DNA of 64,000 nucleotides, taken from the NCBI GenBank assembly GCA_016706405.1, contig JADJJT010000001.1, forward strand, positions 1 through 64,000. The letters run 5' to 3'. The notes under the pieces are model-generated. The model worked only from the letters and a program-made list of their open reading frames with translations, was not told where the DNA came from and searched no databases. Positions 34,228-41,614 of the stretch are shown here, piece by piece (position 1 is the first letter of the stretch; each line of letters starts with the position of its first letter). The stretch is from Sphingobacteriales bacterium (GTDB taxonomy: Bacteria; Bacteroidota; Bacteroidia; Chitinophagales; UBA2359). Made by a program: the position numbers and the translations under genes.

Positions 34228-35286
34228 TACTGTTTAATCGCTATGCCATTCGGTTTGGAACCAACCATAATGGTATTTGAAACGGAATGTGTTGCAACAT
34301 CAATTACTGAAACAGTGCCTGCTCCCTGATTGGTAACATAGGCATTTGTGCCATCTGCATTAAATGCAATAGCGTGAGCATCTGCACCTGTGGTAATATT
34401 GCCCTGCAATGTCCAATCTCCCCCCAACCAAAGTATAATAAGCCACTTTTCCATTGGTGGCATCTGAAACCCACAATTCTCCACTTGTAGAATGAAAGGC
34501 AACATAACCGGGTTTGAATCCCAAATTTATGGTGCTTTCTACTTTTAGCTCTGAAACAGAAATCTCAGAAATGGTTTGGCTCGTTTCATTGTCCACATAC
34601 ATTTTTCCATTGCTTGCACTCCAGGCTCCAACAGGGTCTGTACCTACCGTAAGTGTTGAGAGAACCATTTTTGAGTTTGCATCCATCAGGGTAACGGTGC
34701 CATCCATTGTATTACAAGCAAACGCCAATGTGCCATCATTTGAAAACGTAACTTCGGAAAGTCCTTTACCTACGTTGATGGTATTTTGAAGTGTCCAATC
34801 CGAAGTTTTGAAAACCAATACTTTGCTTTGAATTGTGTCCGTTTGACCAATCCATAGTTCACTTCCTGCACTATTGAAAATGGCATTATGTGGCATTTTG
34901 CTGAGTGGAATTTCTTTGTCAATCTTTCCCGTAACAGCGTCAATAATCTGAATCTTTAAACCTGCTATCGCTCCGCCGTGATCAGCGTGCCCACCACTTA
35001 AATCTGTCGCTGTGATGGCTAATGCCAATTTGGTTTTTGCAGGGTTCAGGTATATGTGGTGAGGAAAAGTTGCACCGTTCAAACCAATAGTTTCGGTAAC
35101 TCTGTTTTCAGAAAGCCTGATTACTGAAATATTGTTCGATGTCCCATTTACGACATAAGCTGCCGGATAATTAATATTCAGCATAATATGATCAGATGGG
35201 TGCGTTTCATCTTTATGGCAAGAAGTAATTGTAAAGGCTGAAGTTACTGCAGCTGTAATCGCTACTATTGAAAGTAAATTTTTCAT
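34227..35286 (-). pseudogene. YncE-like beta-propeller lipoprotein with a frameshift
   Basis: Start chosen at 35286 (MKNLLSIVAIT), giving a lipoprotein signal with Cys near residue 23 (FTITSCHKD); the ATG at 35331 is inside the previous gene. Repeats of the YncE/NHL type follow (YVVNGTSNNISVIRLSENRV, LWIGQTDTIQSKVLVF, AFACNTMDGTVTLMDA, GYVAFHSTSGELWVSD). The frame breaks in a run of six G near 34421; with five G the protein continues GGDWTLQGNITTGADAHAIAFNADG to the normal end at 34227, about 352 residues. In the copper packet it could be a periplasmic metal or redox accessory. The indel may be an assembly error. Confidence 0.8.
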
Positions 35287-35302
35287 TTTAAATGTTAGTG
35301 AA

Positions 35303-36166
35303 TTATTTAATAGTTTCAATTGTTTTGCCACAAGCGAGCATTTTAGAACCGTAGTAGGGATTCATTACCGTATTTTCTTTACTCAACCAATTGGCACCTT
35401 TTCCGTTATTTGCCATTGGGCAATGTTGGTAAAAGGTGGGGCTTTCATGTTTGGAAACCTTCAAGACTTGGTACAGGTTATTTGATAAAGTGTTGAAATG
35501 GACCCGTTGATGCTCAACATCTTTTGTTTCTTCTATATGTTTGGCAGCAAACTTTAAGTCCTTCAATACACTCATCCAAACCCTATGTTCTTCTTCAGAA
35601 AGTTTGTCCATTTGCACATCATTAAGACTGATGAGCAAATCTTTTGTTTTGGCAGAAGCCAAGTTTCCATCAGATTTTACCAAAGCATCTTTAAGTGCGA
35701 AATAGTTTTCAAAAACTGATTTGAGTTGATTTACTTCTTGCTTTGTTTCTGTTGACTTGTCAGTTGCCCCACCGTGATTGTGATTAGAATGGTTGTCTAT
35801 CGTTTCTACTTTTACCGTTTCCGATTTTTTCACACGGTCGTATTGACAGCATTCAGGAAGTTTCGCATAGACATCATCAGGTGCAAGAAATTTTTCGCTA
35901 TCATAACCCGCCAATGCAATGCGTTTCAAAACTTCATCTTGATTGGTCTTGCTTGGGTCGTAAGTAAGAGTAGCCATTTTGGTATCTTTGTTCCAATCTA
36001 CCTGAGCTACTTTCTTGACATTACCTGCTTTTTCAATGGTCGTTTTACACATACCACAGTTACCGTAAATTTTTACGCTTTCGGTTTTAGCGTTTTTGAT
36101 TTGAGCGTTACACGCTGTAAACGATAGCAATAGTGTTATTGCCATCAATATTTTTATTGATTTCAT
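35303..36166 (-). CDS. HMA domain plus DUF3347 lipoprotein
   Basis: 287 residues. The lipoprotein signal has Cys at about residue 19 (LSFTACNAQ). Residues about 28-100 are a heavy-metal-associated domain (KIYGNCGMCKTTIEKA). Then comes a His-rich linker (DNHSNHNHGG), and residues about 140-287 are DUF3347 (VFENYFALKDALVKSD; YQHCPMANNGKGANWLSKE; NPYYGSKMLACG), a domain often attached to CusB-type copper efflux adaptors. It probably binds copper in the periplasm. Neighbours on both sides are copper-related. Confidence 0.87.
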   Translation of the reverse strand: MKSIKILMAITLLLSFTACNAQIKNAKTESVKIYGNCGMCKTTIEKAGNVKKVAQVDWNKDTKMATLTYDPSKTNQDEVLKRIALAGYDSEKFLAPDDVYAKLPECCQYDRVKKSETVKVETIDNHSNHNHGGATDKSTETKQEVNQLKSVFENYFALKDALVKSDGNLASAKTKDLLISLNDVQMDKLSEEEHRVWMSVLKDLKFAAKHIEETKDVEHQRVHFNTLSNNLYQVLKVSKHESPTFYQHCPMANNGKGANWLSKENTVMNPYYGSKMLACGKTIETIK

Positions 36167-36257
36167 TTTTTTAAAATTAAATGTTGAATGAAAAATTGTG
36201 ATTGAAAGCTAATAATTGCGTTCAACTGGACAGACCTTTGGCTGTCAAGGCAAGAAA

Positions 36258-36629
36258 TCAGCCTATTTTTGGCGGTAGCCAAATAGAAATGAAACCTGAT
36301 GAATAAAAGCTTTCTTGGTAATAAAAATTTGGCTTGTTGGGGTTTAACTTAATTCCTGAAAATTGGACAAAAAATGGAACAGTAAAATTGGCGTAATATG
36401 TAGGGCAATGACAATTTGGGTTACCGCATTTTCCATCACAATCTTTTCCGTGGTTATTGCATTGTCCCTTTTCAGTGTCGCAAAACGCTTTATTTTCTTT
36501 TTCAGTGTCGGATTTTTTGCTATAAGTATTTTCTGTGTTTTCAGATTTTGACCCACAAGCATAAGTTTCTGATGGTGTCAAACAGAAACCAATCAGGGAT
36601 AATAATGCTATGTAAATAAATCTCGACAT
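36258..36629 (-). CDS. small exported Cys-rich protein
   Basis: 123 residues. A signal peptide is followed by Cys25 (ETYACGSKS), which may be a lipobox or a processed mature Cys. A metal-ligand-rich stretch follows (CDTEKGQCNNHGKDCDGKCGNPNCHC), then a hydrophobic aromatic C-terminus. I do not recognise a family. It is the first gene of the copper packet, preceded by a type-2 hairpin repeat, and the Cys/His cluster suggests copper or zinc binding. Confidence 0.75.
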   Translation of the reverse strand: MSRFIYIALLSLIGFCLTPSETYACGSKSENTENTYSKKSDTEKENKAFCDTEKGQCNNHGKDCDGKCGNPNCHCPTYYANFTVPFFVQFSGIKLNPNKPNFYYQESFYSSGFISIWLPPKIG

Positions 36630-36669
36630 ACTGATTCAAATCGCAAATTTACAAATTTTTTCGGTCAAG

Positions 36670-36755
36670 CGTTGGCAAAAAACAGCTCTTTTGGTTTTTA
36701 GGGTTGGCTTGCGTATCGGCAAAAACCAAATGTGCTGTTTGTGCGGTCGGCTTTT
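36670..36755 (+). repeat. type-2 covarying hairpin repeat, copy 3
   Basis: AAACAGC (36680) pairs with GCTGTTT (36734), 7 bp perfect; TCT/TGT step; TTTGGTTTTT (36690) pairs with AAAAACCAAA (36721), 10 bp perfect; the loop contains GTTGGCTTGCGTATCGG. It lies between the packet-start arm at 36763 and the first copper gene. Confidence 0.78.
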
Positions 36756-36762
36756 TACAATG

Positions 36763-36899
36763 AGGCACAACGTTTTGCAGCTACCCGAAGGGCGGGACTT
36801 TTACCACAAAACTTGATTTGAAAAACTAATGTTTGATTAACCACAAAACTATCTTTGGAACACGAAACCCCGCCTTTTGGGTAGGTGCTGTTAGCAGTA
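36763..36899 (-). repeat. attC-like palindrome, site 8
   Basis: Minus strand: TACTGCTAAC, AGCAC, stem CTACCC, AAAA, GGCGGG, a variable middle, CCCGCC, CTTC, GGGTAG, CTGCAAAACGTTGTGCCT. The stem CTACCC/GGGTAG replaces the GGTTTTGCG/CGCAAAGCC of other sites while keeping pairing. The arm GTTAGCAGTA (36890-36899) is the perfect 10-base complement of 37988-37997. Confidence 0.78.
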
Positions 36900-36902
36900 G
36901 TT

Positions 36903-37814
36903 TTATTCAAATAATTCATTCGTAAATAGACTTTGATTTAAAATCGCTTTGTCTTCTAAGCCTTTGTCCACAAGCCACTTTGTAAAACTTGATACTCTTT
37001 CTTGTTCCATTATACCACAATTAGATTCGTCACCAAAATGAGGTATTGAAAAGGATATTGCTTTTTCTAAATCCATATTTTTAAAATCATACTCGGTTAC
37101 GTAACGACTTAAAATCTCTGTTGCTTCAGTCAGGTGATTTTTTGCGTATAAAAAACCGCTTTTTGTGGCTATTATAAACTTAGAATAAAGCTCCTTTTGC
37201 TTTGTTACATTTTCTTTTTTTGTCAAAACAATAGGCGAATAGCTATAAGGAATATTAAACTCAGCTAAATTAAACTTATTTAGTTCGATACTCTTACCGC
37301 TTGCCTCAATTCCCTCCCAGTTGTCAAAAATCCAAGTAGAATCTGCTTTACCACTTAAAAGAGTATTCCAAATACCAAGCTTTTCTGGATATATTATATT
37401 CAAATCACCTTTGCCTCCATCATTTTTAATCATCTCTTTTACTATATGGTCTTCATAACGTGCCTTATATGAGGCATATGTCTTGCCATCAAGCAATTTT
37501 GGTGATGTAATATTTGAAGAATTTAGAGTAGCAATACAACTTAAATCTCTTTGTAAAATTGCGTAAATAGCCACTGCTTGAACTTGATTCGCTTTATTAT
37601 TCAAACTTATAACAGTCTCAAAAGGTGCAATAGCAAAGTCTGCTATGTCAAGTTCTAGTTTTTTTCCTGGTGTCATTGAGTAATTATCATCTTTCGGACT
37701 AAGAATTTCAAGGTCTATCCCTTTTTGGTTATAAAACCCTAATTCTTTCGCAATTATGAATCCGATATGATTGACATTTGGAGTCCAGTCAAGTGCTAAT
37801 TTTAATTTTATCAT
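36903..37814 (-). CDS. NMT1/THI5-like periplasmic-binding-fold protein
   Basis: 303 residues. The opening KLALDWTPNVNHIGFIIAKELGFYNQKGIDLEI is the NMT1/THI5 pattern shared by pyrimidine-precursor (HMP) synthases and by substrate-binding proteins of ABC transporters (ThiY, SsuA types). There is no signal peptide or lipobox, so it would stay in the cytoplasm. The Cys motif of yeast THI5 is not present. No transporter genes are near. It occupies one packet alone, starting GTTAGCAGTAATTCC about 180 bases upstream. It could be a ligand sensor or a pyrimidine-related enzyme; uncertain. Confidence 0.78.
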   Translation of the reverse strand: MIKLKLALDWTPNVNHIGFIIAKELGFYNQKGIDLEILSPKDDNYSMTPGKKLELDIADFAIAPFETVISLNNKANQVQAVAIYAILQRDLSCIATLNSSNITSPKLLDGKTYASYKARYEDHIVKEMIKNDGGKGDLNIIYPEKLGIWNTLLSGKADSTWIFDNWEGIEASGKSIELNKFNLAEFNIPYSYSPIVLTKKENVTKQKELYSKFIIATKSGFLYAKNHLTEATEILSRYVTEYDFKNMDLEKAISFSIPHFGDESNCGIMEQERVSSFTKWLVDKGLEDKAILNQSLFTNELFE

Positions 37815-37987
37815 TATGATGTCTGTGTTTTGTTTAAAAATTATGACTAACGTTTTTGCAATGTTTTGTAAATGAATAGTTTGTAAAGTTTGATTTTTCT
37901 CATTTTCTTATGGCTTTTTTATTTAATTTCTATTCAATTTCCCGTTAGCTTGTGAAGTCAGTCCAGCTTCGGGGGCACAGGGGGAAT

Positions 37988-38123
37988 TACTGCTAACGGA
38001 AAAGGCTTTGCGTTGGGCGGCCTACGAAGGACAAATTTACAATACATTTTTAAGTTTTATTAGAAAATTCTTCCCTTGAAATAACACTTCCGCCCGCCTA
38101 ATCGTAAAGCCATTGTTATATAA
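37988..38123 (-). repeat. attC-like palindrome, site 9 (end of packet E2)
   Basis: Same palindrome as site 3; only the neighbouring arm differs (TACTGCTAAC here, TACCGCCAAC at site 3), as expected if that arm belongs to the next packet. Confidence 0.75.
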
Positions 38124-38304
38124 ATGTTATTTTATCTGCCTGCAAGTTTATACTTTCCAGATACTTTAGCACAACAGTCGGCAAACGACTAACCGTGCTG
38201 GCCGAGTTAATAGTTCCGGAAAACTACTAAGTTTTCAAGCGACCTACAAAATTGCAAATTTTCACCGTGTTTTCCTATAAATTTTTCTGATAATTTTATA
38301 TAAC
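37998..38304 (-). repeat. 307-bp non-coding packet E2 (identical to E1)
   Basis: A direct repeat of 22930-23236 with no difference that I can see by eye. Its start arm TTATATAAC (38296-38304) matches its end arm GTTATATAA (38115-38123). It is the outermost packet of the array. Confidence 0.85.
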
Positions 38305-38791
38305 GGTTGTATAAACGCAAGTTTGCGTTTATTTAGTTCAAAACTTGCGTTTATTTCCGCAATAAATGCAAAAATTAGCTGCATATACGCCACTTGTTTT
38401 AAAAAAACTAAGTTTTATAAACCATAGTTCGGTAAAAAAGGCAAAATATTATTTTTGGATTGCCAACAAAAAACACAATTTTACCTTATGAAAGTAGAAA
38501 CCTTCACGGCTGCAATATTACAAAATGATTGGAACAGGCAAATGCCAAACAAAATTTATAATACCTAATAGATAGTTTATAGTTAAGCGTGCTCTGATTT
38601 TTTTAAACTTTTTATTTCAAAGTCAAATACGCTACAAACTTAGTCGTTTTATTGAAAAGTCAATACCCATCAGTTTGCCTTGCTTCAATGGCATACACAT
38701 GTGCAGCTGGCATTAAAAAAATATCCGGATAAATAAATTTGGATGTAACTATTTTATCAAGCCATCTATCTATTTTCAAAAAAACTTATTG
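38305..38791. other. array boundary and intergenic DNA
   Basis: Begins with a collapsed attC-like junction (38296-38315: TTATATAAC, G, GTTGTATAAA), then paired TTGCGTTTAT repeats (38318-38360). Further on there is only a 26-codon frame (38488) with no recognisable product. No integrase, attI-like site or complete gene is visible. Confidence 0.5.
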
Positions 38792-38799
38792 TAGCTTTG
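38792..38799 (+). promoter_or_regulatory. Bacteroidota -7 box for the PLP enzyme gene
   Basis: TAGCTTTG matches TAnnTTTG, about 80 bp before the start codon at 38879. Confidence 0.5.
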
Positions 38800-38878
38800 C
38801 CAATGCTTATAAACCGAATTTTACGGTAGTCCGGCCTGCTTTATCTCTTGAAATTAATTAACAAATAAACATAATGTC

Positions 38879-40135
38879 ATGCAAAACAAAATGAAACCCG
38901 AAAGTCTAATGATGTCTTACGGCTACAAACCCGAACTTTCTGAGGGGGCAGTTAAATGTCCAATTTTTCAAACTTCAACTTTTGTTTTTAAGAGTGCCGA
39001 AGAAGGCAAAGCCTTTTTTGAAATCGCTTATGGCCACAGACCACAACAAGACAATGAAGAGCTTGGGCTGATATATAGCCGCATAAATAACCCCGACCTC
39101 GAAATTTTAGAGAACAGACTAACTCTATGGGATGAGGCCGAAGAGTGCGCCGTTTTTGAAAGTGGAATGGCGGCCATTTCAACGGTATTATTAGAGTTTT
39201 TAAAACCGGGCGATTTATTGCTAATTAGCAGCCCGCTTTATGGTGGCAGCGACCATTTTATAAAAAAGATATTGCCAAAATTTGGAATTCATGTTGCCGA
39301 GTTTGGGGTTGGCCAAAGCAAAGAGACGATAATTAACTTGGTTAAAAATACCGGATTAGCAGAAAAATTAGCACTAATTTATATTGAAACTCCTGCAAAC
39401 CCAACAAACGACCTTATTGATATTGGTTGTAGCAGCGAAATTGCTAAGTTTTTTTCAACTCCGGACAAAAAAGTATTACTTGCCGTTGACAATACTTACA
39501 TGGGGCCTGTTTGGCAGCATCCTTTAAAACATGGTGCAGATTTAGTTTTATATTCGGCTACAAAATATATCGGTGGGCATAGCGATGTTATTGCCGGGGC
39601 CTGTTTAGGTGGTAAAGATTTATTAACAAGGGTAAAAGGGCTTAGAACTTTTTTAGGAAACTTGGCAAGCCCAAATACCGGTTGGCTTTTACTGCGAAGT
39701 TTAGAAACATTAAAAGCAAGAATGGACATTCAGGCAAATAATGCCAATAAAGTAGCAGCATTTTTAAGCACCCATCCTTTAGTTGAAAAAGTATATTTTA
39801 TAGGCAATATTACAGCCGAAAATGCCGAACAATATGCCATTAAACAAAAACAATGTTTAACAAACGGAGGCATGATTTCTTTTGATGTTAAAGGCGGGCA
39901 ACAAGAAGCATTCAAATTTTTAAATGCCTTAAAATTGATAAAATTAGCTGTAAGCTTGGGCAGCACAGAAAGTTTAGCCGAACATCCGGCAACAATGACC
40001 CATGTAGATGTGGACAAAGAATTGCGAACAAAACTATCTATTACCGATAAAATGATTAGGTTATCTATCGGCGTTGAATATTATGAAGATATCATTTTTG
40101 ACCTCAACCAAGCCTTAAATGAAATAGAAAAATAA
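38879..40135 (+). CDS. PLP-dependent Cys/Met metabolism enzyme (cystathionine gamma-synthase / methionine gamma-lyase family)
   Basis: 418 residues. The fold-type I PLP enzyme signatures are clear: IYSRINNPDLEILENRL, the PLP-phosphate region FESGMAAIST, the Asp of AVDNTYMGP, and the Schiff-base Lys in LYSATKYIGGHSDVIAG. The C-terminal KLAVSLGSTESLAEHPATMTH is typical of the family. Family members perform gamma-elimination or gamma-replacement on sulphur amino acids. A short insert (YGHRPQQDNEELG) near residue 55 resembles the cystathionine gamma-synthase-like subgroup of unknown substrate. It stands alone with its own promoter. Confidence 0.9.
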   Translation: MQNKMKPESLMMSYGYKPELSEGAVKCPIFQTSTFVFKSAEEGKAFFEIAYGHRPQQDNEELGLIYSRINNPDLEILENRLTLWDEAEECAVFESGMAAISTVLLEFLKPGDLLLISSPLYGGSDHFIKKILPKFGIHVAEFGVGQSKETIINLVKNTGLAEKLALIYIETPANPTNDLIDIGCSSEIAKFFSTPDKKVLLAVDNTYMGPVWQHPLKHGADLVLYSATKYIGGHSDVIAGACLGGKDLLTRVKGLRTFLGNLASPNTGWLLLRSLETLKARMDIQANNANKVAAFLSTHPLVEKVYFIGNITAENAEQYAIKQKQCLTNGGMISFDVKGGQQEAFKFLNALKLIKLAVSLGSTESLAEHPATMTHVDVDKELRTKLSITDKMIRLSIGVEYYEDIIFDLNQALNEIEK

Positions 40136-40174
40136 TAACAGCGCTTAAAAATTGCAATTTTAAACTAAAAAACC

Positions 40175-40957
40175 ATGAAAAAGTTTTTCCTTATTCTGGC
40201 AGTGGTTTTCGTCTTTAAAACAGCCCACGGGCAAATATTAAACGGAAGTTTTGAAAATATTTCCGGAGCTGATTTATCAAATTGGGGTTGGATTTGCAGC
40301 GCACAATCATACAAAAGCGCGCCGGCAAGCGCCGGTAATTGGTGTATAGAAGTAGAAGGTGGCAACTACCAAGGGTGTTTTCCCGGATGCGCCTTTCAAA
40401 AAATTCCTTCCATTACAAATGGGCAGCAGTTTTATTTAAGCGGCTGGGCTTTTTCGCAGGCAGCTGCCCCAATTGGAATTTATTTTGGAAAAATAAAAAA
40501 CGGTATTATTTCTAAACAATTGGGCGACACTACTACGGCTGCCTCGTGGACTTACCTAAGCATTCAAAGCAGTTTTTCGCTTGAAGAAGGCGATACCGCC
40601 TTAGTAATCTTATCTGCCGGAAACACATCGGGGCCAATTTTTGGTGGCTACGGTTACTTCGATTTAATTAACCTCGAACAAGTTACGGCAATAAATACTA
40701 CCATAGAACAAAACCAAACGATTGAAATTTACCCAAATCCTTGTACAAATCAAGCAGTTTTGCAAGCAACCAAACAAATGCACAATGCAACGCTAACAAT
40801 AAGTAACTGTTTGGGCCAGATTGTTGCACAAATAAACAACATCGAGGGGCTGTCAGTTACTTTTAATTGCAACAATAAAGCAACCGGCTTGTATTTACTA
40901 CGGCTTACAGAAAATAATCGAATTATAGCAACAAAAAAAATACTTATAACCGACTGA
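40175..40957 (+). CDS. secreted protein with T9SS type A sorting domain
   Basis: 260 residues. The signal peptide ends HGQIL. Residues about 20-165 resemble a jelly-roll, carbohydrate-binding-like domain (NGSFENISGADLSNWGW; FDLINLEQV). The last 75 residues are a T9SS C-terminal sorting domain: IEIYPNPCTNQAVL ... GLYLLRLTENNRIIATKKILI. The protein would be exported through the type IX system and attached or released at the surface. No catalytic motif is recognised. Confidence 0.88.
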   Translation: MKKFFLILAVVFVFKTAHGQILNGSFENISGADLSNWGWICSAQSYKSAPASAGNWCIEVEGGNYQGCFPGCAFQKIPSITNGQQFYLSGWAFSQAAAPIGIYFGKIKNGIISKQLGDTTTAASWTYLSIQSSFSLEEGDTALVILSAGNTSGPIFGGYGYFDLINLEQVTAINTTIEQNQTIEIYPNPCTNQAVLQATKQMHNATLTISNCLGQIVAQINNIEGLSVTFNCNNKATGLYLLRLTENNRIIATKKILITD

Positions 40958-41047
40958 AATGAAGGATAACAGCAACTAAACCCTTCGTTTAATGTCCGGA
41001 TAAAAATTAGGTTCCGGAAATTACATGCTGGCAGTTGTCATTTTAAG

Positions 41048-41270
41048 GAAGCCGTTTAAGAATTAAACCATATAATTAACCACATAGATACATAGAAATT
41101 GTTTAAACTTTAAAAGGTGTGGTAGTTTTAAACACTTGATACTAAGAAACTATGGAGGCAAAAAAATGCTACAAAAATATAAAACAAATTTATTGGCGAC
41201 TTAGTCTTGCAATTACTTAAAAAGTACATAGTTACAAATTAGTTCAAGAAACTAATTTTTAAACAACTGC
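41048..41270 (+). repeat. MITE-like repeat, copy 1
   Basis: About 223 bp bounded by GAAGCCGTTTAA and the complement of GCAGTTGTTTAA. Shared internal blocks with the copies at 52745 and 57672 include ATAATTAACCACATAGA and TAGTTCAAGAAACTAATTTT. No coding frame. Confidence 0.7.
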
Positions 41271-41397
41271 TATATTTTACTTGGGCAATAAAAAAAACTA
41301 TTTGTCAGATAATAAAAAATACCCTAACTTTGCAGTCAGGTTTTTTAACGTTTATATTTAAACTACAAGCAGTTTTTGTATTTGCATTAAAAATTCA

Positions 41398-41471
41398 GGG
41401 CCCATAGCTCAGTTGGTTAGAGCATCTGACTCATAATCAGAGGGTCACAGGTTCGAGACCTGTTGGGCCCA
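41398..41471 (+). tRNA. tRNA-Met or tRNA-Ile2 (CAT anticodon)
   Basis: Acceptor GGGCCCA pairs with TGGGCCC, with discriminator A. D-arm GCTCAGTTGGTTAGAGC, anticodon CAT at 41432-41434 in loop CTCATAA, T-arm CAGGTTCGAGACCTG. It lacks the initiator features (first pair mismatch, three G-C pairs in the anticodon stem), so it is elongator Met or lysidine-Ile. Confidence 0.95.
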
Positions 41472-41542
41472 CTTTTTTACAAATCTTATTTGTTTTTTAG
41501 TTTAGTTAATTCGCTAATTATTAGTTTATCCGTTTTTCTTGG

Positions 41543-41590
41543 TCGGTGGTTGCTTCTTTAAAATAAGTAAGTAACCACCGATGTTTTTTT
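41543..41590 (+). terminator. Rho-independent terminator after tRNA(CAT)
   Basis: Stem TCGGTGGTTGCTT pairs with AAGTAACCACCGA around an A/T loop, followed by seven T residues (41584-41590). Confidence 0.8.
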
Positions 41591-41614
41591 ATATTTATCA
41601 TAGCATCTGTTATT

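Noticed and set aside
16176..36899. CRISPR array
   Set aside because: The repeats are long palindromes at kilobase spacing with whole genes between them, and there are no Cas genes or short regular spacers.
38488..38568. 26-codon frame (starts MKVETFTAAILQ)
   Set aside because: Too short, no family recognised, no promoter or coupling; perhaps a gene remnant but not supportable.
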